Below the pieces are notes generated by a model, which saw only the letters and a list, made by a program, of their open reading frames with translations, did no database searches and was not told the DNA's origin. Made by a program: the position numbers and the translations under genes. From assembly GCA_963752505.1 (NCBI GenBank), contig CAVVYM010000006.1:1-64000 (forward strand): a stretch of 64,000 nucleotides of DNA, written 5' to 3'. Source of the DNA: JACJWR01 sp963752505. Lineage in GTDB: Bacteria > Actinomycetota > Actinomycetes > S36-B12 > UBA10799. Of this stretch, positions 7,899 to 16,023 are shown piece after piece (position 1 is the stretch's first letter; each line of letters opens with the position of its first letter).

Positions 7899-9269
7899 CT
7901 ATTGCCGCACGACGGGGATCTCGATCACCACTCGCGCACCACCTGCGGGCGATGACCCGAGGATCACCCGCCCTCCGTGTGCGGCGGCGATGGTCTGCGC
8001 CACCGACAATCCCAGTCCGGAACCGCCAGCCTCCCCGCTGACGAACGGCGCCAACAAATCACCGTCGGGCCGATCCGGAAAGCCGCGACCGTCATCGTCG
8101 GCTTGGATCGCCAACAGCTGCCCGTCAACGAGCCAGTCCACGCGGACGTTCACCTCGTCGGAATTGTGTCGGATCGAGTTGGCGACCACATTGAGCAGCG
8201 CCTGCGCCACACGTTCGCTATCGATGTCCACCTCGAGCGGGGGTGGCGAGGTGAGCGTGATGTTGGCGGACAGTCCGGCGAACCTGATCGCAATGTCGTT
8301 GGCGAAGTCGGCCAGAAGCAGTGGGTGCGGGTGGATGAAACCGGGCTCGTCGGCGCGGGCCAGGGTCAGCAGTGACTCGACCATCGTGCCTGCGCGCCGA
8401 ATCTCACTGGCAGCGAGGTGAGCCGTGTCGTGCACGTCGGCGTCGTCTCGGGCGCCGTACTGAGCCAGTGCATCGAGGTGTCCCCTGGCGATGGCCAGCG
8501 GGGTACGAACCTCGTGCGACACCGTCGCCAGGAAGCGGGTGCGTCGGCGGTGTTCGGCATCGAGCTGGTCGATCAGGTCGTTGATGCTCGTCGACAGCGC
8601 GGCGATCTCTGCCGGCTCCGCGATGATGGGCAGCCGGGTGGTCGATTCTCGGGCAATGGCCGTCGCGCTGGCAGTCAGGTCAGCGAGCGGACGCATGGCG
8701 CGGTTGACCGCCCATGAGGTCACGAGGGCGCCGGTGATCAGACACACCAGACCGGCCGCCGCGATCAGGAACGCGATGAGCAGCGCCTGATCCCTGGCAT
8801 CTTCGAGGTCGCCGACGACCAGGATGCGTTGACCGTCACCCAGGTCGGTGGCGAGGTAACGAATCGGAGTGTCGCCCACGTTTCCGGTGGTGGGAGTAGT
8901 TGTTGCTGGCCAAGATGCGACGGTGGTCGGCGCTTCGCGCAGGACATCGAACAGGGTGCTCGGACCTTGCGACGTCGCCTCGACGGTGCCTGCGGACGAC
9001 AGCAGCACCGTGGCGAAGCGTGACGACGCAGGCTCGGAGGTGACGACATCGGTTTGGGCAGCCGGGGTGGTCTTCGCTGGCAACCTGGCCAGCTCGGCGG
9101 CGATGTGGTTCTGCTGCCGCAGCAGATCCTCGTCGAGCAGTCGTTGGGCACGGTCGAGGACGAGGGCCGCGACGAGGATCGATAGCACCAGAACTGTCAG
9201 CGCCAACCCGCTGACGGCGGCCACGACGACTCGGCCACGAAGAGTTGCGGTCCCACGTCGGAACCTCAT
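7899..9269 (-). CDS. Membrane sensor histidine kinase
   Basis: A 456-residue kinase starting at ATG 9269, about 30 bp after the response regulator stop. Two membrane helices (about residues 12-37 and 163-186) bracket a periplasmic-side sensor of about 125 residues. HAMP follows, then an H-box SHEVRTPLAIARGHLDAL with the phosphorylated His near 252, an N-box (NVVANSIRHN) and G-boxes (DDDGRGF, GGSGLGLSVA). It should autophosphorylate and pass phosphate to the regulator at 9301-9984. The signal is unknown. The position downstream of the DUF2231/cytochrome-b5 gene suggests a redox or membrane-stress input, which is inference. Confidence 0.93.
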   Translation of the reverse strand: MRFRRGTATLRGRVVVAAVSGLALTVLVLSILVAALVLDRAQRLLDEDLLRQQNHIAAELARLPAKTTPAAQTDVVTSEPASSRFATVLLSSAGTVEATSQGPSTLFDVLREAPTTVASWPATTTPTTGNVGDTPIRYLATDLGDGQRILVVGDLEDARDQALLIAFLIAAAGLVCLITGALVTSWAVNRAMRPLADLTASATAIARESTTRLPIIAEPAEIAALSTSINDLIDQLDAEHRRRTRFLATVSHEVRTPLAIARGHLDALAQYGARDDADVHDTAHLAASEIRRAGTMVESLLTLARADEPGFIHPHPLLLADFANDIAIRFAGLSANITLTSPPPLEVDIDSERVAQALLNVVANSIRHNSDEVNVRVDWLVDGQLLAIQADDDGRGFPDRPDGDLLAPFVSGEAGGSGLGLSVAQTIAAAHGGRVILGSSPAGGARVVIEIPVVRQ

Positions 9270-9300
9270 CGCGGCCCGTGATGCTTGGTGACCATCGGTG

Positions 9301-9984
9301 TCAGCCAAGGAAGCGGTAGCCCTCACCGCGCACGGTCTCAATGGCGGAGGCACCGATGCGGCGACGCAGCGAGGCGACCGCGACATCGACCAGGTTTGAC
9401 CGGCGCGGTGCCTGCTCCAAACCCCACACGCTGCGCAACAGTTGCGACCGGCTCATAACGACCTCCGCATGCAGCATCAACTGCTCGAGCACGGCGTATT
9501 CCTGGGGCGTGAGCACCACCGACTCGCCGCTCACCGATGCCACACGCCGGAGCCGATCGAGCGAGATCCGACCTCTGTGCAGAGTTGTCGGGGCCTCCGG
9601 CTGTGTGGCGTCACCGTAAGCAGTCGCCCGCCGCAACCGGAGCCGAACCCTGGCCATCAGCTCGGCAAGATCGAAGGGTTTGATGACGTAGTCCTCGGCA
9701 CCCTGATCCAACGCCGTGACTCGACTGGCCACGTCGTCCCGCGCGGTGAGCACGATGACCGGCACCCACGGGCGCACCCGCCGCAGCTGCGCCAGCACCA
9801 CCTCGCCTCCCATGTCGGGCAGGCCAAGGTCGAGGACGACCAACTCGACCGAGCTGACGAGTGCCTGAGTCAAGCCGCTGGCGCCGTCTGCCGCCTCATC
9901 CACCGTGTGACCCTCAGCCTCCAGACCCCGGCGCAGCAACGAGCGGATGCCCGGCTCGTCGTCGATCACCAAGACGTGCGCCAT
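9301..9984 (-). CDS. OmpR/PhoB-family response regulator
   Basis: A 227-residue regulator. The receiver domain has DDE near the N-terminus, the phospho-acceptor Asp52 in VVLDLGLPD and Lys102 in VIKPFDL. The C-terminal winged helix has the usual RRSNLVDVAVASLRRRIG recognition region and ends GEGYRFLG. ATG 9984 fits the receiver best; another ATG at 9993 would add three residues. The kinase partner follows 31 bp downstream and the cytochrome-b5 gene lies 121 bp upstream on the same strand. Confidence 0.93.
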   Translation of the reverse strand: MAHVLVIDDEPGIRSLLRRGLEAEGHTVDEAADGASGLTQALVSSVELVVLDLGLPDMGGEVVLAQLRRVRPWVPVIVLTARDDVASRVTALDQGAEDYVIKPFDLAELMARVRLRLRRATAYGDATQPEAPTTLHRGRISLDRLRRVASVSGESVVLTPQEYAVLEQLMLHAEVVMSRSQLLRSVWGLEQAPRRSNLVDVAVASLRRRIGASAIETVRGEGYRFLG

Positions 9985-10105
9985 GCCGACCATGGTGCCA
10001 CGCGTGTGTGTATCGGTGAGTGATTCAGCGGCGGTATCGAGGGCCGCGGAGCGCTGATTCGTGGGCGCTGCCGCGTGCCCGGGCGTGCCCCACATGCACG
10101 CGGCC

Positions 10106-10837
10106 CTAACCGAGCTCGCCGATGCGGAATACGTCGAGCCAGCCCTCCGGTTCCGCCTGTCCGGCGTGCTCGCCCGAGAATGCCTCGGTGGCATCGACGC
10201 CACACATCTCCTCGATTTGGCTTGGCCCGACGGGGTGGCGCGTGACGAACTCGGTGAGGTCGTAGACCTGGCCGTCGACCACGCTCCAGCAGTCGTCCGC
10301 GCTGTCGCGCTGAGCGACTTCTGCCATGTTGATGGGTTGCGGCGCGGTGGCCGCGGTAGGCGGTGGCATACGGGCCTCTTCTAGGGAGTCGGCCCACACG
10401 GCCTCGGCACCTGAGTGGCCCACGATATAGGTCAGACCAATCGTCGACAGACTCACGAGCGTCACCGCACCGGCCACCACCCGCCGCAGGACTGGCCACC
10501 GCGTCAGGTGCGAAAGCCAAATCCACGCGCCGGTGAGGGCCAGCAGTAGGAAGGCCGTGGGCACCAGGTTGTTGCCCCACTCTGCGTGAAAAGTGGGAAG
10601 GCCGACGGCTGCGGCAAGGGAGTCACCCGACAGCTTGGCGATGTAGGTGCCCACTGTGCCGATGATCAACCCGATCAGGGCGACCCATTGCAGCCAAGGT
10701 CGCCACCGTCGGACGGCGATGGCCAACACGGCGGCGATCGCGGAAAGGGGCAGCAGAATGACGACTGCGTGGACGGCCAACGGGTGCAAGGGCAGCCCCT
10801 GGATTTCTGCGAACCTGCCGCTGAAAAAGTCGAACAT
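10106..10837 (-). CDS. DUF2231 membrane domain fused to cytochrome-b5-like heme domain
   Basis: A 243-residue protein from ATG 10837 (site ccggag). Residues 1-145 form a four-helix membrane domain of DUF2231 type, with HPLAVHAVVILLP at the start and HSGAEAVW at its end. Residues about 170-243 resemble a cytochrome-b5 fold: the heme ligand pair appears as His201 in HPVG and His224 in GEHAG. The b5 part is acidic and could face either side of the membrane. The combination suggests a membrane-bound electron carrier. It heads a likely operon with the two-component pair that follows. The electron donor and acceptor are unknown. Confidence 0.85.
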   Translation of the reverse strand: MFDFFSGRFAEIQGLPLHPLAVHAVVILLPLSAIAAVLAIAVRRWRPWLQWVALIGLIIGTVGTYIAKLSGDSLAAAVGLPTFHAEWGNNLVPTAFLLLALTGAWIWLSHLTRWPVLRRVVAGAVTLVSLSTIGLTYIVGHSGAEAVWADSLEEARMPPPTAATAPQPINMAEVAQRDSADDCWSVVDGQVYDLTEFVTRHPVGPSQIEEMCGVDATEAFSGEHAGQAEPEGWLDVFRIGELG

Positions 10838-10868
10838 GGTGTGCTCCGGTTGTCGTCGTGGTTGTCCT

Positions 10869-10925
10869 GTTGGACTCCATCCAACGACGCACAGCTGACA
10901 TGAACAACATGAACTACGCTTCATG
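10869..10925. promoter_or_regulatory. Two dyads upstream of the cytochrome-b5 gene
   Basis: GTTGGA-ctcca-TCCAAC (10869-10885) and CATGAA-ctacgc-TTCATG (10908-10925) are perfect 6-bp inverted repeats in the 90 bp before the start codon. Their spacing and position fit operators for the divergent or adjacent regulator, but no direct evidence links them. Confidence 0.4.
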
Positions 10926-11216
10926 CATGGGGCTGGGTACCCGAATTCCTCTCGTGACCATGGCCGCCTGCCCGGGCCAGTGGACGCCTTCGGAATGCCC
11001 GACCACGGCGCTGACTCGGTTGTTCCCGTCGCTGATCGAGTCGATGCCGGGTTCAGGCGGGAGCAGTCTCAGCGAGTATGGGCTCAAGACCGGGAATCGC
11101 CCCCCGTTTGGCGTCGGCAGACACCACCTGGTGCTGCCGTCACCTCCCTCACCAACGAGCCGCCCTCGTGACAACCACGGACACCACCTGTTTGCCGCCA
11201 ACCCGCCGACCGTTCC
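10926..11216. other. Intergenic region without a convincing gene
   Basis: Frames are open but show no domain or start context. Nothing recognisable is seen. Confidence 0.4.
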
Positions 11217-11916
11217 GTGTCCGAGCACCTCGACGGCCTGTATTTGGGCGGACTTGACGAAGAGGTACCTGCCGCTCTGACGCTTCTCGCACACCAGGCC
11301 CTGCGATCTCGAACGCCCGACCCAACCTTGGAAGCTTGGGCTGAGGTGGTGACGGATCGGCGGCCCACAATCGAGTCACTTCGATCGGAAGAATTGGCGC
11401 AGAACGACCCGCTGACTGGTGTTGGTGAACCTTTCGGCATTCACATGTCCGCTAGGAACATGGGGTTGACCCGAAAGCTGGTCGAGGCGTGGCGGGCGAC
11501 GACCCCACCGCCCGGCGCGCCGCACCCTACGCAGCCGCCTGGCCCTCGCCCGACCACGACGGGAACTGACCGATCAACCCACCTTGGCTGCGTTCAACGC
11601 CGAGGCAATTGACGTCTGGAGTCGCTATTCCCAGGTGGTCGCTGATGCCCGCCACGAAGAAGCCCAGCTACTCCAACGCGCCACCACCACCGCCCAGCGC
11701 ATGATCACCCTGCTCACCCGTGGGCACCTGACAGCCCGCAACGAGTCGCGCCGCGAGGAACTCACCCGCATACTCGTGCGCGCCCGCCAACCACTGATCT
11801 ACCAGGCGCAAACCAGACTCGGATGGCCCACAAAACTGATCGAAGCCCAATCAGCCATGACCGACCACCTCGCACGCAACGATTCCCAGAGGAACCCCAA
11901 CGGGCAGCGGACCTGA
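11217..11916 (+). pseudogene. Frameshifted helical hypothetical gene
   Basis: The first frame (GTG 11217) encodes a helical, acidic protein with EELAQNDPLTGVGEPFGIHM and SARNMGLTRKLVEAWRAT. Around 11505-11520 the coding signal moves to a second frame (ARRTLRSRLALARPRRELTD and onward), which continues to a stop at 11916 with long amphipathic helices (RHEEAQLLQRATTTAQRMIT). Joining them gives about 230 residues without membrane helices. The family is not recognised. A single indel is the simplest explanation, either real or a consensus error. Confidence 0.45.
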
Positions 11917-12164
11917 CCACACCACCGGCGGCACTACGCGCCACCCCCAAAACGACAACGAGCGAAGGCATGGAAAGGCTTCACTGTGAACCCCCTTCAC
12001 CTCCCCCACCCCCCACTATCGAGGTAGGTTGACCCACATCGACCCGCTCTTTGAGGGTCCGCGCCCGCGAAGCCGCCACGGGCATCAAGTTTGGGCGTAA
12101 CGCATTGCAGCGCCGCACTGAAATCTGGAGTTTCTCGATAGACTCGATCTAGGTGGTGATGATC
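11917..12164. other. Intergenic leader of the intact membrane gene
   Basis: The right 95 bp (12072-12164) is nearly identical to 181-279, so a shared promoter or leader was copied together with the gene. No hairpin terminator is evident. Confidence 0.5.
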
Positions 12165-12824
12165 ATGTCCGCTCAACTGGCCGCGGCGTTGATCATCTTG
12201 GCCGCGTTCTGTGCGTCAGCCTTTCTGATTTTCTCAGCCGTGTATATCTTCCGTCGTGATCGTGCCAAAGACCCTGAAACGACAGTGTTCACCAACCTGT
12301 CGAACACCGCCTGCCTTGTGTTGCTCGTGCCCACATTTATGGTCGGCGTGGGGTCAATGGGGTCAGCCGATGGGCTCGATGAGACCCCGTGGCCACCTGC
12401 CTTGACCATCGGTGCAGCAGCGGGATTTCTGCTATTGCCCCTCGCGGGATTGGCTTTCGGTTTGGTGCGTCCCAGAAGTGGCGGCCTTCTTCTCATTTCC
12501 CTGAGCGGAGTACTGCCTCTGGCGTTGCTGTTACTGGGCCAGCTACTAGTTCCCAGCAGCACAGCTACTCTGCACGCCGATACCCAATACGCATGGGGGC
12601 TTGCCTTCTTTGGCGCCCTCTTCACCTACACGGTCACCATCTCGTTTCCGACTGCGATCGCCGGTACCGTGCTACTGATTGATCATGGCCGCAGGCGCCG
12701 CGCTCTCACAACAGACCCGCATAGCCAGCCGTGGCAACAAGTCGGCGTCGGAACGCCCTTGGAGCGCCGCTGGAATTCCTCAACGGCGACTCCGCCGAGA
12801 AACATCTGGCGTGACCCCTACTGA
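12165..12824 (+). CDS. Five-TM membrane protein of unknown function
   Basis: A 219-residue integral membrane protein. ATG 12165 is preceded by aggtgg at suitable spacing; GTG 12153 and ATG 12159 are alternatives. Helices lie near residues 4-26 (LIILAAFCASAFLIFSAVYI), 45-65, 78-97, 103-125 and 140-170. A positively charged loop (FRRDRAKDPE) follows the first helix, and the C-terminal ~45 residues are hydrophilic. No family is recognised. A decayed duplicate of its 5' end lies at 180-546. Confidence 0.75.
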   Translation: MSAQLAAALIILAAFCASAFLIFSAVYIFRRDRAKDPETTVFTNLSNTACLVLLVPTFMVGVGSMGSADGLDETPWPPALTIGAAAGFLLLPLAGLAFGLVRPRSGGLLLISLSGVLPLALLLLGQLLVPSSTATLHADTQYAWGLAFFGALFTYTVTISFPTAIAGTVLLIDHGRRRRALTTDPHSQPWQQVGVGTPLERRWNSSTATPPRNIWRDPY

Positions 12825-13035
12825 GTGATCCACAGATTCGCAACGACTTGTTCGGCTCGGTTTCGGGTCAGGAAGCTCGACGATTCGATGGCGCCAAGGA
12901 GTTTCAGGCGCTGCGCGAGGGCTCGAGGGTTGGAGTGTCCCCGTCCGTCCTCGTATGGCCGAGCAGCCCACCACCGGTCAAGCGGGATCGCCCATCGTGT
13001 GGTGTCGAGGCGTCGGCCTGCGCTAGACAGGGAGG

Positions 13036-14046
13036 ATGTGCACAAACTTCAAGATGAAACAGGCCAAGAACGGCGCCGTCGTTGTCGGGCGCAGCATGGA
13101 GTTCCCCGACCTGATCCCGTGGTCGTTGGCGGTCATCCCACCCGGAACCCACGGCAAGGCAAGCACACCAGAGGAAGGCCAGGAGTCCAAGACCTGGACC
13201 ACCCAACACGGCATCGTCGGCATTTGTGGATTCGGCAACCCGCAGCTACTCGACGACGGCATCAACACCGCCGGCCTCAGCGCCCACGGCCTCTACATGC
13301 CCAACGGCTACTGCACCTACGCCCCCTTCAAAGGCGACGGCAACGACCTGTCGGAGATGGACGTCATCGCCTTCCTGCTGGGAACCTGCGCAACCCTGGA
13401 CGAGGTCAAGGACGCGGTGCAGTCAATCAGCGTCTGGGGCGGGGACCCCGGAATCGGATTCGCCCCACCTCTGCACATACTGATGCACAGCAAAGAAGGC
13501 TCGCTGGCCATCGAGTTCCACCCGCACGGCATCCAGACCGTGGACAACCCGACGGGCATCGGCACCAATGCTCCATACCTCGACTGGCACCTGACCAACC
13601 TGAACAACTACGCCGGTCTGAGCCCCGACGTCCCGCCAACCCAGGACGAACTCGGCGTGAAACTGTCGCAGTTCGGACAAGGGGGCGGACTCATGGGTCT
13701 GCCCGGGGACTACACCGGACCGTCGCGCTTCGTGCGGGCGGCGACCCTCGTCGCCCTGTCAGACCAACCAGAGGATTCACAGGGCGCGGAACTGCAGACC
13801 ATGCACGTGCTGAACTCCTTCGACATCCCAGCCGGCATCATCGAAGAGGCCCAACCGGACGGGAAACCAGTCCCAGAGATCACCGACTGGATCACGATCA
13901 GCAACCTGACCGACCAGCGCTACACCTACCGCACCTCGACCGATCCTCGCCTGTACTCAATCGACCTAGGATCTGTGGACTTCTCGCAACCGGCCCGCGC
14001 AGTCCCCTTCACCATCGACACACCATTCACGCCCACACAGTTGTAG
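13036..14046 (+). CDS. Choloylglycine-hydrolase-family Ntn amidase
   Basis: A 336-residue enzyme of the family that includes bile-salt hydrolases and penicillin V acylases. Cys2, exposed after removal of Met1, is the N-terminal nucleophile (MCTNF), and GRSMEF supplies the expected Arg region. NTAGLSAHGLYMP and DNPTGIGTNAP match the substrate-side motifs. It should hydrolyse a linear amide bond; candidate substrates are N-acyl amino acids or N-acyl homoserine lactones, which I cannot choose between. The start is certain: TAG 13024-13026 is in frame upstream and Cys must be residue 2. The site ggagg abuts the ATG directly. No export signal, so cytosolic. Confidence 0.9.
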   Translation: MCTNFKMKQAKNGAVVVGRSMEFPDLIPWSLAVIPPGTHGKASTPEEGQESKTWTTQHGIVGICGFGNPQLLDDGINTAGLSAHGLYMPNGYCTYAPFKGDGNDLSEMDVIAFLLGTCATLDEVKDAVQSISVWGGDPGIGFAPPLHILMHSKEGSLAIEFHPHGIQTVDNPTGIGTNAPYLDWHLTNLNNYAGLSPDVPPTQDELGVKLSQFGQGGGLMGLPGDYTGPSRFVRAATLVALSDQPEDSQGAELQTMHVLNSFDIPAGIIEEAQPDGKPVPEITDWITISNLTDQRYTYRTSTDPRLYSIDLGSVDFSQPARAVPFTIDTPFTPTQL

Positions 14047-14130
14047 CCCAGGGCACGGTCGGGCGCGACGAGGTCCACGGCAAGAATCAACCAATCGAGC
14101 CTGCGTTGCAGGTTCAGGCAGGAGACAGCA

Positions 14131-14454
14131 ATGGCGACGTTCCTCTTCGTATACACCGGTGGGGAAGGCATGGGCGAGAACCTGTCCGAGGCTGAACAGC
14201 AGTCCCACAAGCAGGCCTGGATGTCGTTCTTCGCCGGCCTCGGCGAGGCGTTAGTGGACTTCGGTGGACCGCTGCCGAACTCACGCACCGTCTCCGCTGA
14301 TGGAGTCGATGACCGCGGCGCCAGCAGAATCAGCGGGATCTCTACCGTGACCGCTGCCAGCATCGAGCAGGCCTGCCAGATGGCCGCAGAATGCCCAGTG
14401 ATCAAGGCCGGAGGAGCCGTGGAGGTCTACGAGACAATGGACACCACGACGTAG
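14131..14454 (+). CDS. YciI/YCII-related (DGPF-type) protein
   Basis: A 107-residue small protein starting at ATG 14131 behind aggaga. It has the alpha/beta ferredoxin-like layout of the YCII-related family: FLFVYTGGEGM at the N-terminus, W and FGGPLPNSRTV in the middle, and GISTVTAASIEQACQMAAEC before the final strand. Members often sit beside sigma factors or act as small uncharacterised enzymes. It follows the amidase by 84 bp and may be co-transcribed with it. Confidence 0.85.
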   Translation: MATFLFVYTGGEGMGENLSEAEQQSHKQAWMSFFAGLGEALVDFGGPLPNSRTVSADGVDDRGASRISGISTVTAASIEQACQMAAECPVIKAGGAVEVYETMDTTT

Positions 14455-14639
14455 GCAAGGCGTCCCCGCACGACTTCGAGAGAAATGTTTGAACCTCAAC
14501 CACTTCCGAACCGTCCTTGACGCTCGTAGTCTCGCCGAGGAACCGTACGGAATGCCATGTGCTCAGGCATCGGTGAAACAGAATCCTTGACAAACAGCCG
14601 AATCGTGCTGATGCAAGTGGGATCACTAAGCGAATCCGC

Positions 14640-15155
14640 CTAGCCTGTCGGCTCACTCGATCCGGTGCGTTTCAGCGTGTAGGTGACGATCGCCCCGTCG
14701 GGTCCGCCTTCTTGCAGCACGGCGTCGATTGTGTTTTCGTCTCGCACCCAGTAGGTCGACAAGATCGGGTCCTGGAGATCTATACCCCGCAGCGTCCCGT
14801 CGGGAGCGACTGCCATTCGGAACGTAAGATCAAAGTTGCGTGTCTCTTTGCCTCCGCGCACGACTGGGGGGTCGCTTTCCGGGATTGTCACGCCATACGT
14901 GTACTGGTAAAAGCCATCAGCGGCCTCGCTTATAGTCACGCTTGCAGACGGCACATCGCTAACACTGGCGCTAATCGATTGCCAACTTTTTGCATCGGTC
15001 CGCTGCCATTCCCCCGCTAGGTCAACGCTATTGGCGTTGACAAACGAATTCGAAGACGAGGTCGCGCCATCTGATTCCGAACTCTGGGTACATGAAGTCG
15101 CGAGGAGCGCAATGGCTACCGCGCCGGGGACCAGTATTGCAAAACGTGCCTTCAT
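14640..15155 (-). CDS. Predicted lipoprotein, unknown function
   Basis: A 171-residue protein from ATG 15155 (ggaagg upstream). It has a lipoprotein signal: MKARFAILVPG, a hydrophobic stretch, then the lipobox LLATSC with the lipidated Cys about residue 22. A Ser/Asp-rich linker leads into a beta-rich domain (AGEWQRTDAKSWQSISASVS onward) resembling lipocalin-like or DUF-type secreted domains. It should sit on the outer face of the cytoplasmic membrane. The family is not recognised. Confidence 0.8.
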   Translation of the reverse strand: MKARFAILVPGAVAIALLATSCTQSSESDGATSSSNSFVNANSVDLAGEWQRTDAKSWQSISASVSDVPSASVTISEAADGFYQYTYGVTIPESDPPVVRGGKETRNFDLTFRMAVAPDGTLRGIDLQDPILSTYWVRDENTIDAVLQEGGPDGAIVTYTLKRTGSSEPTG

Positions 15156-15388
15156 AAGATTGCCATTCCTTCCGGAGTTTGGCTTGGCGACCAAGAATCA
15201 CTGCGGCGGTCCACGTTGTCGTCCCCAAGGCTCGGCGAGCCTACCCTGACCGCAGGCTGGGATGCCTCATTCCCGAAACGATCCTCATCCCGTGACCATC
15301 ACTATCGACAATGTGAACCGCCCCGGCGAGTCCAATGCAAATGAAGTCAAGGTGCCGAAAACGCGGACTGTACTGCCGGTGCCGGTGG

Positions 15389-15853
15389 TCACTCCGGCGT
15401 CGTCGGTGCAGCTCCCCCGGCGGCATCATCCGGCTCGACCTCGGCCTGCTTGGCATCCTTCTTCGCGCCCCGATAGGGCTCCAGCCCGGCTCCCACGATT
15501 GCGAACCCAGCGGGAATCCAGAACGCTGGACTCGCCATCACCGCGAGAACCGGAGTCCGCGTGACGAGGCCGATCAAGATGCCAATGACCAACACCGCCC
15601 CAATGGCCCACAAGAGTTGCTCACCGGCAATCCGGTCGCGGCTCTTCACCTCTCGAGGCGCGTCGCTGCCCTTATCCATCACCACCAGCCCGGTAATGGC
15701 TGCGCACACGCCAGTCACGACCCAGAAGATGGGATTGCTGAGCTTCTCGGCAACCGAGGTGCCGCTCAACAGCGCATCGACCACCGCGTACGCCACAGCA
15801 ATGAGCACCGCAATGAGCACACCGATGATCCCTCGCACCAAGAGCTTCACCAT
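15389..15853 (-). CDS. Small membrane protein, intact paralog of the 1760-2220 pseudogene
   Basis: A 154-residue protein from ATG 15853 (MVKLLVRGIIGVLIAVLIAV). It has four hydrophobic segments: two near the N-terminus, then LLWAIGAVLVIGILIGLV and SPAFWIPAGFAIVGAGLEPY. Between the helices is a charged loop (MDKGSDAPREVKSRDR). The tail is acidic and Ala/Pro-rich. The family is not recognised. Its degenerate duplicate lies about 13.6 kb to the left in the same orientation. Confidence 0.75.
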   Translation of the reverse strand: MVKLLVRGIIGVLIAVLIAVAYAVVDALLSGTSVAEKLSNPIFWVVTGVCAAITGLVVMDKGSDAPREVKSRDRIAGEQLLWAIGAVLVIGILIGLVTRTPVLAVMASPAFWIPAGFAIVGAGLEPYRGAKKDAKQAEVEPDDAAGGAAPTTPE

Positions 15854-16023
15854 GTCATCGTACGGACCGTGTCCTGGGGCGCCCTGGTATTCGGCAGCGC
15901 CGGAAGTGGCAAGAGGGGCAGGTGGACGATAGAAAGTGCAGGTCATCGGGGTGCTGGAAGTCGGTGGCGGGACGTTCGGGCGAATGGCAATCGGCCTTTC
16001 CCGTCTCATTCCTCGTCCCTGGG

